64,000 nucleotides of DNA from Azospirillum doebereinerae (lineage in GTDB: Bacteria > Pseudomonadota > Alphaproteobacteria > Azospirillales > Azospirillaceae), in the NCBI RefSeq assembly GCF_003989665.1, contig NZ_RZIJ01000002.1, forward strand, positions 124,001-188,000, in the 5' to 3' direction. The notes beneath the pieces are model-generated. The model was not told the origin of the DNA. It saw nothing but the letters and a program-made list of their open reading frames with translations, and ran no database searches. Made by a program: the position numbers and the translations under genes. Below, in pieces: positions 55,314 through 64,000 of this stretch (the first letter of the stretch is position 1; the number at the start of each line of letters is the position of its first letter).

Positions 55314-55557
55314 CCTTTTTTTTTCGGCACGCTGCTTGTCACCCTTGCGCCATCAAGCTGAGCGCATCGGAGCGGCCAGATCACTCTCAAGCCTTCAAAC
55401 GCCTCGCCCCCGCTCACCCCATCCCTTCCCGCGACTGTTCCTTCGAGGGATACGTCTTGCCGAGGGGCGTGAACCTGGACGGAAGGGTAGATCGGACCGG
55501 AACACGGGGCCGCAACGGGCACCCCGGACGGAGGTGCCCGCCGGGCGGGAGTCCCCA

Positions 55558-56187
55558 TCACACCGGCCCGTAGATCCCCATCACCCCGGCGGCGGTGAGA
55601 CGCTGGTGGGCGTCGGCCATCGAGCCGTTGGTGTCGATGCCGCGGCAGGCCTCGTGCACCACCACCGACTCGAAGCCACAGCGCACGGCGTCGATGGCCG
55701 AGGCGGCGACGCAAAAGTCGGTCGCGAGCCCGGCGAAGAACAGCCGGCGGAAACCGCGGTCGCGCAGGTAGCCGGCCAGACCGGTCGAGGTCGTCTTGTC
55801 GTTCTCGTAGAAGGCGGAATAGGAATCGATGCCCGTCCGGTAGCCCTTGCGGATCACCATCTCGGCCTTCGTGGCGTTGAGGCGGGGATGGAACTCGGCC
55901 CCCCAGGTGCCCTGCACACAATGGGTCGGCCACAGCACCTGCGTGCCGTAGGGCATCTCCGCCGTGTCGTAGGGGGCCTTGCCGGGGTGCTGGGCGGCGA
56001 AGGAGCGGTGGTCGGCCGGGTGCCAGTCCTGGCTGAGGATGACGCTCTGGAAGGCGTCGATCAGCCGGTTGACGCCGGGGATGATCTCGTCGCCGCCCGG
56101 CACCGCCAGCGCACCGCCGGGACAGAAATCGTTCTGGATGTCGATGAGAACCAGCGCATCGGTCGGCTGGAAGGAATGGTCGGTCAT
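55558..56187 (-). CDS. pncA: nicotinamidase
   Basis: Converts nicotinamide to nicotinic acid in NAD salvage (and activates pyrazinamide). The 209-residue cysteine hydrolase has the catalytic Asp in VLIDIQNDF, Lys in VIRKGY and Cys in GLATDFCV, and the metal site DWHPADHRSF. ATG 56187 begins the family N-terminus. The region 55314-55557 beyond its stop holds only the tRNA terminator and no gene. Confidence 0.95.
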   Translation of the reverse strand: MTDHSFQPTDALVLIDIQNDFCPGGALAVPGGDEIIPGVNRLIDAFQSVILSQDWHPADHRSFAAQHPGKAPYDTAEMPYGTQVLWPTHCVQGTWGAEFHPRLNATKAEMVIRKGYRTGIDSYSAFYENDKTTSTGLAGYLRDRGFRRLFFAGLATDFCVAASAIDAVRCGFESVVVHEACRGIDTNGSMADAHQRLTAAGVMGIYGPV

Positions 56188-56433
56188 GGGCGGGTGCGCG
56201 GCCTTCCGTTTTGGTGTTGGGACGGGCGGGATTCTACACGCCCGCAGCGTCCCCATCCAGACACATCAACCAAGCCGCGCACGTTCGACAACAAAGACAA
56301 GGGCGCCGATAATATCATCGGGCGCCAGTCCTGACGCATCAGGATGTGGCGCGCGCCCCCAGGCAGCGGGCGGGGCCATCCGCCCTCTTGCCTTTGCGGG
56401 CATCAGCCTGCGGGGCTGACCACGAGCGATCGT

Positions 56434-57174
56434 TCAGGCGTTCGTGCCGCCATCGACCGCGATGCCGGTTCCGGTGATCTGCCGCGCGGCGGGGCTGGCC
56501 AGGAAGGCGACCGCGGCGGCAACGTCTTCGGGCGTGCCGTAGCGGCCGAGCGCGGTCAGGCCCCGCTGCGCGTCCGCACGCTCGCTCTGGGCCGGGTTCA
56601 TGTCGGTGTCGGTCGGCCCCGGATGGACGAGGTTGACGGTGATGCCGCGCGGGCCGAGTTCGCGCGCCAGTCCCCGCGTGAAGGCCAGCAGCGCGGACTT
56701 CGACATCGAATAGACCGTCAGGCCGGGAAAGGCGACGCGCTCGGCAAGGCACGAGCCGATGGAGACGATGCGACCGCCGTCCGCCAGGTGCGGGATCGCG
56801 GCCTGCGAGGCCAGCACGACCCCGCGCACGTTCACGTCGAGCACCGCGTCGATGTCGTCCAGGCTCATCTCCGCCAGCGGACCGCCACGCGCGACGCCGG
56901 CGTTGTTCACCAGGATGTCGAGGCCGCCCAGATTCCCAGCGGCCTCGTCGACCGAGCGTTTCACCGCCGCCGCGTCGGCGCTGTCGGCCTGGATGGCGAA
57001 ACCGCGCCGGCCCTTCGCTTCGATGGCGCGGACAAGCCCGGCGGCCTGTTCGGCCGAGTTCTGGTAGGTGATGGCCACATCCGCCCCCTTCTCCGCGAGG
57101 GCCAGGGCGATGGCGGCGCCGATGCCGCGCGAGGCTCCGGTCACCAGGGCGCGCTTGCCGGCCAGATCACTCAT
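56434..57174 (-). CDS. SDR-family oxidoreductase
   Basis: A 246-residue classical short-chain dehydrogenase with Rossmann motif TGASRGIG, NNAG, catalytic Ser in SIGSCL and YSMSK. It resembles FabG and many NAD(P)H-dependent ketoreductases; substrate unknown. ATG 57174 is chosen over 57204, because 57204 would put the start in the TetR operator. It is divergent from a TetR regulator and probably its main target. Confidence 0.92.
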   Translation of the reverse strand: MSDLAGKRALVTGASRGIGAAIALALAEKGADVAITYQNSAEQAAGLVRAIEAKGRRGFAIQADSADAAAVKRSVDEAAGNLGGLDILVNNAGVARGGPLAEMSLDDIDAVLDVNVRGVVLASQAAIPHLADGGRIVSIGSCLAERVAFPGLTVYSMSKSALLAFTRGLARELGPRGITVNLVHPGPTDTDMNPAQSERADAQRGLTALGRYGTPEDVAAAVAFLASPAARQITGTGIAVDGGTNA

Positions 57175-57187
57175 CGTTCGTTCTTTC

Positions 57188-57259
57188 TGTATTGATCGAT
57201 ACAAAATTCGTAGGCGCGTTGCGAAGCGCGGTCAAGCGATTTATGTATCGAGCGATGCA
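57188..57259. promoter_or_regulatory. paired TetR operators
   Basis: Two matching dyads, TGTATTGATCGATACA (57188-57203) and TGTATCGAGCGATGCA (57244-57259), 56 bp apart. The first lies just before the SDR start; the second overlaps the probable tetR start codon. This is the arrangement of an autoregulating TetR repressor. Confidence 0.75.
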
Positions 57260-57944
57260 GAAACCGGACCGCCCCCCTTCTCCGTCCAAAGTGACGCCCG
57301 CCCCCGCCCGTGGCCGACCGCGCGCCTTCGACCGCGAGGCCGCCCTGGCGCAGGCGACCCGCCTGTTCTGGCGCAAGGGCTACGCGGCGACGTCGATCGC
57401 CGAGTTGACGGAGGCCATGGGCATCGGCTCGCCCAGCCTCTACGCGGCCTTCGGCTCGAAGGAGGCGCTCTACGCCGAGGCCCTCGACCATTACGGCCGC
57501 CGGTACGAAGCGCTCGTCTGGAGCAATTTCGCCGCGGCCGGGACCGCCCGCGCGGCGGTCGAGGCGCTTCTGATGGATTCGGCCGCGGCGCTGACCGGCT
57601 CTTGCGGATCCGGCGATCCGCTCGGCTGCATGGTGACGCTCTCGGCCGTCGGCAGCGAAGGCTTTGCGGAGCTTGGCGAACGCGTGCGGGCGAGTCGCGC
57701 CCTTGCGCTCAAACGCGTGGAGGAACGCCTCGACCGCGCGGTGATGGCCGGCGAGCTTGCCGCCTCGGCCGATGTCCATGGGCTTGCCCGCTTCGTGCTG
57801 GCCGTGCAGGGCGGCCTGTCGCTTCAGGCGCGCGACGGCGCGAGCCGGGCCGACCTGGAAGCTGTCGCCCGCACGACGATGGCGGGATGGGAGGCGCAGG
57901 TTTCTGCTTTGCGCAAAACGGATGCCGGATGTCCTGGTGGATAG
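57255..57944 (+). CDS. TetR-family repressor
   Basis: A 229-residue regulator. The N-terminal helix-turn-helix is TRLFWRKGYAATSIAELTEAMGIGSPSLYAAFGSKEALY, of the AcrR/YxaF-like branch, and the C-terminal half is the ligand-binding bundle with Cys-rich SCGSGDPLGCMV. ATG 57255 is chosen (ATG 57243 is also in frame). It probably represses itself and the divergent SDR gene through the two operators. Confidence 0.9.
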   Translation: MQKPDRPPSPSKVTPAPARGRPRAFDREAALAQATRLFWRKGYAATSIAELTEAMGIGSPSLYAAFGSKEALYAEALDHYGRRYEALVWSNFAAAGTARAAVEALLMDSAAALTGSCGSGDPLGCMVTLSAVGSEGFAELGERVRASRALALKRVEERLDRAVMAGELAASADVHGLARFVLAVQGGLSLQARDGASRADLEAVARTTMAGWEAQVSALRKTDAGCPGG

Positions 57945-58167
57945 GAGCCACTCATGACCCGGAGCGCGCACGATTGGCGCGTGCCATATGCCTGAGCGCG
58001 GCGAACAAGACGTTATGGGGATAGGGCTCTTGCAAAGCATGAACCCGGGATCCACCGTTCCGGGGAAAGCTCAGCGCGTCCCTCCCCGCCCCTTGCGTTT
58101 TGCAAACTGGCGCGGCGTCGCTCAAGGCCCCTTCCATCGCTGGGGTCGAGTGACCATGATAGGTTTC

Positions 58168-59685
58168 ATGACCGACAAAGCCCCGCTCCAGCCCGGTTCG
58201 GCCGGGCGATTCACCGATGCCAAAGCCGCCCTGGCCTGTGTGCGCGACATCTACGAGCGCAACACCGCCTATCTGCGGGACCGCTTCACCGCCTACACCC
58301 AGGGCGAGGAGGGCGGCGGGCGCAACCGGGCCTACTACCCCTATGTCCGGCTGACGACCCATTCCGGCGCGGTGGTGGACACCCGGCTGGCCTACGGCTT
58401 CGTCGAGGGCATCGGCACCCATTCCACCACGGTGACCCGGCCGGATCTGTTCGAGCGCTATCTGCTGGAGCAGTTCTCGCTGCTGCTGCGCAGCCACGGC
58501 GTGCCCCTGGAGGTCGGCGTCAGCGACGAGGCGATCCCCATCCACTTCGCCTTCTCCCAGGGCATGTACGTGGAGGGCGACCTGCCGCCCGACCGGCTGA
58601 CCCGGCTGCCGGACCTGTTCGACCTGCCCGACCTCGCGCGGATGGACGACACCATCGTCAACGGCACCGGCGACGGCGGGCCGGACGCGGTGAAGCCGCT
58701 GGCCCTGTTCACGGCGCCGCGCGTCGATTTCTCGCTGCACCGGCTGCGCCACTACACGGCGACGGCGCCGGAGAATTTCCAGAACTTCGTCCTGTTCACC
58801 AACTACCAGTTCTACGTCGACGAGTTCGTCCGGCTGTCGCGCGAGATCATGGAGCCGACCGACGACGCCGACCTCGCCGCCTACCGCCGCCAGTACGACC
58901 GCTTCGTCGAGCCGGGGGACTGCGTCACCTGGAACCGCAACCTGGACTACGCCGTCACCGACGACGGCGAGGCGGCGGTCAGGCTGGCCCGCATGCCGCA
59001 GATGCCGGCCTACCACCTGACCCGGCCGGACGGCAACGGGATCACGCTGGTGAACATCGGCGTCGGCCCGTCCAACGCCAAGACGATCACCGACCACATC
59101 GCCGTGCTGCGCCCGCACGCTTGGCTGATGCTGGGCCATTGCGCCGGCCTGCGCCACACCCAGCGGCTGGGCGACTACGTGCTGGCCCACGGCTATGTCC
59201 GCGAGGACCACGTGCTGGACGCCGACCTGCCGCTGTGGGTGCCGGTGCCGGCGCTGGCCGAGGTGCAGCGCGCCCTGGAGACGGCGGTGGAGCGGGTGAC
59301 CGGCCTGTCCGGCTTCGACCTGAAGAGCATCATGCGCACCGGCACCGTCGCCACCATCGACAACCGAAACTGGGAGCTGCGCGACCACCGCGAGCCGCTG
59401 ATGCGCTTCAGCCAGAGCCGGGCCATCGCGCTGGACATGGAAAGCGCCACCATCGCGGCCAACGGCTTCCGCTTCCGGGTGCCCTACGGAACCTTGCTCT
59501 GCGTGTCGGACAAGCCGATGCACGGCCAGCTGAAGCTTCCCGGCATGGCCGACCGCTTCTACCGCGAGCGGGTGGACCAGCATCTCAAGATCGGGGTGCT
59601 GGCGATGGAGCTTCTGCGCGAGCACGGCATGGAAACGCTGCACTCCCGCAAGCTGCGCAGCCTCGCGGAGGCGGCGTTCCAATGA
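58168..59685 (+). CDS. amn: AMP nucleosidase
   Basis: Splits AMP to adenine and ribose-5-phosphate and so lowers AMP when ATP is plentiful. The 505-residue protein has the Amn N-terminal domain (AYYPYVRLTTHSGAVVDTRLAYGFVEG) and a C-terminal nucleoside-phosphorylase-like domain (LVNIGVGPSNAKTITDHIAVLRP, LMLGHCAGLR, ALDMESATIAANGFRFRVPYGTLLCVSDKP). ATG 58168 follows TAGG; ATG 58156 is also possible. The 220-bp gap upstream holds no gene. Confidence 0.95.
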   Translation: MTDKAPLQPGSAGRFTDAKAALACVRDIYERNTAYLRDRFTAYTQGEEGGGRNRAYYPYVRLTTHSGAVVDTRLAYGFVEGIGTHSTTVTRPDLFERYLLEQFSLLLRSHGVPLEVGVSDEAIPIHFAFSQGMYVEGDLPPDRLTRLPDLFDLPDLARMDDTIVNGTGDGGPDAVKPLALFTAPRVDFSLHRLRHYTATAPENFQNFVLFTNYQFYVDEFVRLSREIMEPTDDADLAAYRRQYDRFVEPGDCVTWNRNLDYAVTDDGEAAVRLARMPQMPAYHLTRPDGNGITLVNIGVGPSNAKTITDHIAVLRPHAWLMLGHCAGLRHTQRLGDYVLAHGYVREDHVLDADLPLWVPVPALAEVQRALETAVERVTGLSGFDLKSIMRTGTVATIDNRNWELRDHREPLMRFSQSRAIALDMESATIAANGFRFRVPYGTLLCVSDKPMHGQLKLPGMADRFYRERVDQHLKIGVLAMELLREHGMETLHSRKLRSLAEAAFQ

Positions 59686-59730
59686 GCTGGAACCGCCGCT
59701 TCCGTCCAGCGGAATCAGGAAAAGGCGGGA

Positions 59731-60360
59731 TCACAGGAAGGGCAGCGGCACCGCCAGGGTGAAGCCGTCCACCGCCATCGCCAGACCGACCAGGGCCAGC
59801 CCCCGGCTGCTCCACAGGATCATCCCCTTGTTGGTGATGGCGAAGACCGAGGCCAGGACGATGGCCAGCTGCAACAGCCCCTCGGCGAAGTCGAAATACG
59901 GGTCCTGGGCGGCGGCGTGGTCGCGCCGCTCCTCCGCCGCCTTCGCCCTGGCCAGCAGATCCTTGCGGCTGTTGCGGCCCTCCTCGGTTTCCAGCCGGTC
60001 GGCCGCCTGGCGGTATTCGGCGGTGCGGGCCATCTGCGCCGCGCGCGCGTCGGCCGGCAGCCCGGCGCCGAGCAGATCCAGCTGGTCGGCGGCCAACCGC
60101 AGGCTGATCTGGCGCTGGGTCTTGGCCTGGTAATAGGCGAAGTTGTCCGACGCCTCGATGGCGCTGGAGGCCAACTCCTTGCCGGCGTTGGATCCGGCGA
60201 CGGCGACGACCGCCAGCACGGCCGCCAGGATCGAGATGTAGATGGCGGTCGAGGTCTTCACCTCCCCGCCATGCCCGCTCTCGTGGTCGCCGCCGCCGTG
60301 CCGCTTGCGCTCGTGTTCATGGGATTCGTCGATCAGATCCTTGACCTCGGTCGCTTCCAT
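59731..60360 (-). CDS. DUF4337 membrane protein
   Basis: A 209-residue protein with a His/Glu-rich N-terminus (SHEHERKRHGGGDHESGHGG), a transmembrane helix (residues 36-57), a helical charged middle, and one or two hydrophobic segments at the C-terminus (LLQLAIVLASVFAITNKGMILW). The layout fits DUF4337. The function is unknown; the His-rich start could bind metal. ATG 60360 follows AGGCGGCA. Confidence 0.8.
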   Translation of the reverse strand: MEATEVKDLIDESHEHERKRHGGGDHESGHGGEVKTSTAIYISILAAVLAVVAVAGSNAGKELASSAIEASDNFAYYQAKTQRQISLRLAADQLDLLGAGLPADARAAQMARTAEYRQAADRLETEEGRNSRKDLLARAKAAEERRDHAAAQDPYFDFAEGLLQLAIVLASVFAITNKGMILWSSRGLALVGLAMAVDGFTLAVPLPFL

Positions 60361-60510
60361 TGCCGCCTGTGCCTGTCCGTTCGGGTTTGCCAAAAGAGGT
60401 AGCCCGGCCGGCCAGGGAAGGGAAGGCCCGCCGCGCGCCGTCACGCGAAGTCCACGGGACGCCCGCTTTCGCCCCTTTCACGGCGGCGCGGTTCGGGTTA
60501 TGTCAAGGGT

Positions 60511-61077
60511 ATGAACCAGTTCGCTCGCCTCGCCATCGAAGCCGGGCCGCTCGCGGCCTTCTTCATCGCCAATTCCCAGGCCGGCATCATGACCGGCACG
60601 GCCGTCTTCATGGTCGCCATCATCATCGCCGTGGCGGTGTCGTGGCACATGGAACGCAAGGTGCCGATCATGCCGATCGTCGGCGCCGGCTTCGTGCTGC
60701 TGTTCGGCGGGCTGACGCTGTGGCTCCAGGACGATCTGTTCATCAAGATCAAGCCGACTCTGGTCAACCTGCTGTTCGCGACCGTGCTGTTCGTCGCGCA
60801 TCTGACGCACCGCAACGTGTTGAAGCGGCTGCTCGGCACCGTCCTGAACCTGACGGACGAGGGGTGGCGGATTCTGGGAATCCGCTGGGCGTGGTTCTTC
60901 CTGCTGCTGGCGGTGGTGAACGAGGTCGTCTGGCGCAACATGGCGACCGACGCCTGGGTGAACTTCAAGGTCTTCGGCATCATGCCGCTGACGCTGGTGT
61001 TCAGCGCCCTGCAGGCCCCGCTGATCCTGCGCCATCAGGTCCCCGACGAGCCGGCGGAAAGCGGCCCCGCCGCCTGA
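60511..61077 (+). CDS. yciB: septation protein A (YciB/IspZ)
   Basis: A 188-residue inner-membrane protein with five hydrophobic segments. Conserved blocks: [54 protein letters not shown] and [15 protein letters not shown]. In E. coli and Shigella it affects septation and cell-envelope synthesis. It precedes tatA by 109 bp. Confidence 0.94.
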   Translation: MNQFARLAIEAGPLAAFFIANSQAGIMTGTAVFMVAIIIAVAVSWHMERKVPIMPIVGAGFVLLFGGLTLWLQDDLFIKIKPTLVNLLFATVLFVAHLTHRNVLKRLLGTVLNLTDEGWRILGIRWAWFFLLLAVVNEVVWRNMATDAWVNFKVFGIMPLTLVFSALQAPLILRHQVPDEPAESGPAA

Positions 61078-61186
61078 CCGGCCTCTTGTCCGTCCCAACC
61101 ACCGCGCTCACATAGGGGCGACGCCCCGTCCGACCACCAGGGGCTTTCGCCCTTTCCGACCCGCGACCACAGAGGTTTTCACGCTC

Positions 61187-61492
61187 ATGGGCAGTTTCAG
61201 CATCTGGCATTGGATCATCGTTCTGCTGATCGTCCTGCTCCTGTTCGGCGCCGGCAAGCTTCCGTCGGTGATGGGCGACATCGCCAAGGGCGTGAAGGCC
61301 TTCAAGGCCGGCCTGAAGGACGAGGAGGCCGAAGCCGCCGCGCAGGCCCAGCCCGCCCCGCCGCCGGTCGCCACCCAGCCGCCGCCGGCCGCCCCGCACC
61401 AGCCGGCGCCGGCCTTGGACCCGGCCCATGTGAAGCCGGCCCAACCCGGCGCGACGGTCGCCGCCGATCCGGCCAAGCCGCACCAGGGCTGA
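61187..61492 (+). CDS. tatA: Sec-independent translocase subunit TatA
   Basis: Forms the twin-arginine export pore. The 101-residue protein has the N-out transmembrane helix ([21 protein letters not shown]), the FGAGKLP hinge and amphipathic helix ([19 protein letters not shown]), and an unusually Pro/Ala-rich tail. It is alone: tatB and tatC are not adjacent, unlike the usual tatABC operon. Confidence 0.95.
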   Translation: MGSFSIWHWIIVLLIVLLLFGAGKLPSVMGDIAKGVKAFKAGLKDEEAEAAAQAQPAPPPVATQPPPAAPHQPAPALDPAHVKPAQPGATVAADPAKPHQG

Positions 61493-61669
61493 GAGGACGG
61501 GACCGGAAGGTCCTTTCTTTCTCACCGTTCGCACCTGCAGGACGGTTTGATCGGGCTGGAAAATACGATAGAAAGAAGGGGTAATCCCTCACCTTAGCGT
61601 TTGCGCGGGCGCCGGGGTTGCCCCTGTTCTTTTCGGGATGCGCTGATCGCCGTGACGTTCAAGGATCAA

Positions 61670-62716
61670 ATGAAGGCCACCGGCAAATCCGGGGATGCCC
61701 ACACGCCGGAGAGCGAGGACATCGCCAAGCTCCTCCGCGCGCTGAACGAGGATCTGAAGGCCGATCCCATCGACGCCGCCATCGACCTCGACGAGGACGA
61801 CGAGGAGCGTCACACCGCGCGCGGCCTGCCGCTCGGCAAGATCGCCGCCGCGCTGCTCGCCGCCGCCGGCATCGGCGTCGCCGTGGTCATGCTGGATCCG
61901 GGCGGCGCGCCGACACAGCCGACCGAAGCCACCGCCCTGGTCGCCCCGGCGCCCGCCATCACCCGCGCTCCCGCCCCCCAACCCTCGGCCGCCGCCCCGG
62001 AATCGATGATCGCCCGCGCGCCGGCGCCCAGCGCCGCGCCGGTTGCGCCACCGGTCTCCACGGCCCCCGCCCCGCCGCCGGCGGTCGCGGCTCCCCTCAC
62101 CCCGACGCCCGCGTTGAGGGTTCCGGAACCGCCGGCCCTGCCGCCCACCGCGACGGTGACCAAGCCCGCCCCGGCCGTCCGGCAGGCCGAAGCTTTGCTT
62201 CCCCCGGTCACCCCCGCTCCGCGCACCGAAGCGCCGAGGGCCGAGCCCGAAACGCCGCCGTCCTCCCCGCCGCCCGCCGCGCCTGTCGTTCCGAAGGCGG
62301 CGGAGACCGGCGAACTGCAAGCCATGCTGGCCCCGCCCAAGGAGCCGCGCGACACCAAGCGCGTTCCGGCCAAGCCCACCGATTCGAAGGCGGTCGAAGC
62401 CAAGCCGGCCGAAACGAAACCCGCCGCGCCTGTCGTTCCCAAGTCGGCGGCCGGGAAGCCCCCCGTCACGATCCCCGGCGGCCCCTACGCCGTGCAGACC
62501 GGCACCTTCAAGGTCGCGGAGAACGCCGAAAGCCTGACCCGCCGCCTTCAAGGCAACGGGTTCTCGGCCTACACGCTGGCATGGACCGACAAGTCCAGCC
62601 AGTCCTGGCACGCGGTGCGCGTCGGCGGTTACGCCGATTCCGCCGCGGCGAAACGCGCGGCCGGCGAGTTGAAGGCAAAGTTCGGCATCGACTCCGTCGT
62701 CGTCGCCACCCACTGA
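61670..62716 (+). CDS. SPOR-domain membrane protein
   Basis: A 348-residue bitopic protein: an acidic cytosolic N-terminus, one transmembrane helix (about residues 55-74), a long Pro/Ala-rich periplasmic linker, and a C-terminal SPOR domain (GPYAVQTGTFKVAENAESLTRRL). It should bind denuded peptidoglycan at the septum, as FtsN-like proteins do. ATG 61670 has AAGGA 4 bp ahead; GTG 61652 is a weaker option. Repeated AAPVVPKSAA-type motifs occur in the linker. Confidence 0.9.
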   Translation: MKATGKSGDAHTPESEDIAKLLRALNEDLKADPIDAAIDLDEDDEERHTARGLPLGKIAAALLAAAGIGVAVVMLDPGGAPTQPTEATALVAPAPAITRAPAPQPSAAAPESMIARAPAPSAAPVAPPVSTAPAPPPAVAAPLTPTPALRVPEPPALPPTATVTKPAPAVRQAEALLPPVTPAPRTEAPRAEPETPPSSPPPAAPVVPKAAETGELQAMLAPPKEPRDTKRVPAKPTDSKAVEAKPAETKPAAPVVPKSAAGKPPVTIPGGPYAVQTGTFKVAENAESLTRRLQGNGFSAYTLAWTDKSSQSWHAVRVGGYADSAAAKRAAGELKAKFGIDSVVVATH

Positions 62717-62941
62717 CGCCAAACGCCGGGACCGTCCTGTCCCGGCGCTGCGGCATACTGTCCTCCCCCTCGCCGTTTCGCGCTGAACGCGCGCTTTGTC
62801 TTGGCCGTTCCGCCCCCTCTCTTTGGTCGGGGGTGGGGGAGTGCGGCTTGATCCGGGCTTACCCTTGCTCGTACCATGGACATTCCAGGGCACGAAGCAA
62901 TGAACACGCCGGCAGCAGACCGGCGAGCCGGAGGAAGCCCC

Positions 62942-63364
62942 ATGAAGCCGACCATCCTGGTCGTCGACGACGAGCCCAGCATCGTCCTGTCGCTCCAGGT
63001 CCTCATGCAGCGCGCCGGATTCGAGGTGCGCATCGCCCGTGACGGGGAGGATGCCCTCCGCTCGGTGGAGGCCTTCACGCCAGACCTGATCCTGCTCGAC
63101 GCGATGATGCCCAAGCGCGACGGCTTCGACGTCTGCCAGACGCTCCGCGCCAACCCGGCGTGGCGGGATCTGCCGATCATCATGCTGACGGCCAAGAGCC
63201 GCGACGTGGAGCGCCAGAAGGGCATGGCGCTCGGCGCCACCGACTACATCACCAAGCCCTTCTCGACTCGCGATCTGGTCGCCAGCGTCCGCCGCCACCT
63301 CGGCATCACGGCGGAAGCCGCGACGGGCAGCCCGGCGGAGAGCGCAGCGGGGAACAGGGAATGA
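62942..63364 (+). CDS. response regulator receiver protein
   Basis: A 140-residue single receiver: ILVVDDE, phospho-Asp 53 in LILLDAMMPKRDG, MLTAK and Lys 105 in ITKPF. There is no DNA-binding domain. ATG 62942 has GGAGGAAG just ahead. Its stop overlaps the start of the next gene by 4 bp, so receiver and sensor are made together. Confidence 0.93.
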   Translation: MKPTILVVDDEPSIVLSLQVLMQRAGFEVRIARDGEDALRSVEAFTPDLILLDAMMPKRDGFDVCQTLRANPAWRDLPIIMLTAKSRDVERQKGMALGATDYITKPFSTRDLVASVRRHLGITAEAATGSPAESAAGNRE

Positions 63365-64000
63365 CCCTGCCCGCCATCGACACGGGCCTTCCAGCGGGCG
63401 AGGCTGTCCCACCCAAGACCGCCACGCCGCCCCTGCCCCGCCGCATGATTCCGCTGGCCTTCCGCCTCGTCGGCGGCGGGCTGGCCGCCCTGTCGGTCGG
63501 GCTGGCCTGGGCCTTGCGCAACGCCGAGGGCGATCCCCTGCTGACCTACGCGGTGGTGATGACCGGCGCGCTGGCCGCCGGAATCTGGCTGCTGTGGCTG
63601 GCGGTGGACCGCTGGCTGCTGCGCGCCGCCGAGACGCTGAGCCGCGAGGCCGGGCTGATCGCCCACGGCAACGCCGAGGGCGCGGTCGGCGGCCGGGTGC
63701 CGCTGGCGCGCTACGGCGACCTCGTGCCGATCGCCCGCGCGGTCAACGACCTCTCCGACAAGCTGGCCGTGGTCCGCCGCGACATCGCCCGCGCCGTCGC
63801 CGAATCGACCGCCGGGGCGGAGGAGCAGAAGACCCGGCTGGCCGCCGTCCTGCGCGACCTGCACGAAGGCGTGCTGGTCTGCAACAGCCGGCACCAGATC
63901 CTGCTGTACAACCAGACGGCGCTCGACATCCTGCACCTGACCGGCGACCTCGGGCTCGGCCGCTCGCTGCTGCACGTCGTCGTGGCGGAGCCGGTGACCC
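63361..64000 (+). CDS. membrane HAMP/PAS sensor protein, 5' part
   Basis: The gene is cut by the right window edge (213 residues visible). Two transmembrane segments lie near residues 30-80, then a HAMP-like region (RYGDLVPIARAVNDLSDKLAVVRRDI) and the start of a PAS domain (LAAVLRDLHEGVLVCNSRHQILLYNQTALDILHL). The output domain is outside. A similar HAMP-PAS front occurs in alphaproteobacterial proteins ending in a DnaQ-like exonuclease, as well as in kinases, so the end must be read. It overlaps the receiver gene by 4 bp. Confidence 0.85.
   Translation, partial: MTLPAIDTGLPAGEAVPPKTATPPLPRRMIPLAFRLVGGGLAALSVGLAWALRNAEGDPLLTYAVVMTGALAAGIWLLWLAVDRWLLRAAETLSREAGLIAHGNAEGAVGGRVPLARYGDLVPIARAVNDLSDKLAVVRRDIARAVAESTAGAEEQKTRLAAVLRDLHEGVLVCNSRHQILLYNQTALDILHLTGDLGLGRSLLHVVVAEPVT

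Overview
The window looks like chromosome from a GC-rich alphaproteobacterium of the Rhodospirillales, most like Azospirillum. This is an inference from gene content: paired phasins, glnE, mmcB, a MaoC-Pta fusion with ackA, coq7 and a proteasome-like (Anbu/BPH) hydrolase. It was not tested by alignment. Coding density is high. I see no rRNA, CRISPR array, transposase, integrase or prophage, so this reads as core genome with a few accessory patches.

Left part (1-16.3 kb). The window opens inside a GGDEF/EAL protein. A convergent pta-ackA pair follows, then a signalling block: a CHASE-PAS histidine kinase, a hybrid kinase, a cytosolic PAS kinase, mmcB and a REC-HPt protein. Next come a SPOR-tailed D,D-carboxypeptidase, an unknown lipoprotein, the Anbu-like hydrolase and two phasin genes. 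Each phasin gene has its own promoter carrying the same TTGC-GTGCA operator.

Centre (16.3-36.7 kb). This holds clpS-clpA, NAD kinase, an aminotransferase, an AT-rich patch with a small membrane protein, and a degenerate gamma-glutamyltransferase-like lipoprotein divergent from an M48 protease. It continues with anmK, aat, an RNase T2, NAD(P)HX dehydratase with a histidine phosphatase, an ene-reductase, a two-domain cold-shock protein, a YgjV-Crp pair, an orphan MT-A70 methyltransferase, a dsbA-HAD operon and tyrS. ClpS, ClpA and Aat together make up most of the bacterial N-degron pathway.

Right part (36.7-64 kb). This contains a 1229-residue AsmA-like protein, glnE-bcp, a secreted Cache protein, and the spoVR-yeaH-prkA stress operon preceded by 840 bp without a convincing gene but rich in hairpins. 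It then has an orphan receiver, a Nudix protein, gluQ, an HNH nuclease, dsbB-coq7, tRNA-Leu(CAA), pncA, an SDR/TetR divergent pair with two operators, amn, yciB, tatA, a SPOR protein, and a receiver overlapping a membrane PAS sensor cut by the window end.

Most very long open frames opposite real genes are GC-driven shadows and are left out. The most interesting leads are the catalytically degenerate GGT-like lipoprotein whose start abuts that of an M48 protease, the structured intergenic segment before prkA, and several new-looking operator pairs.
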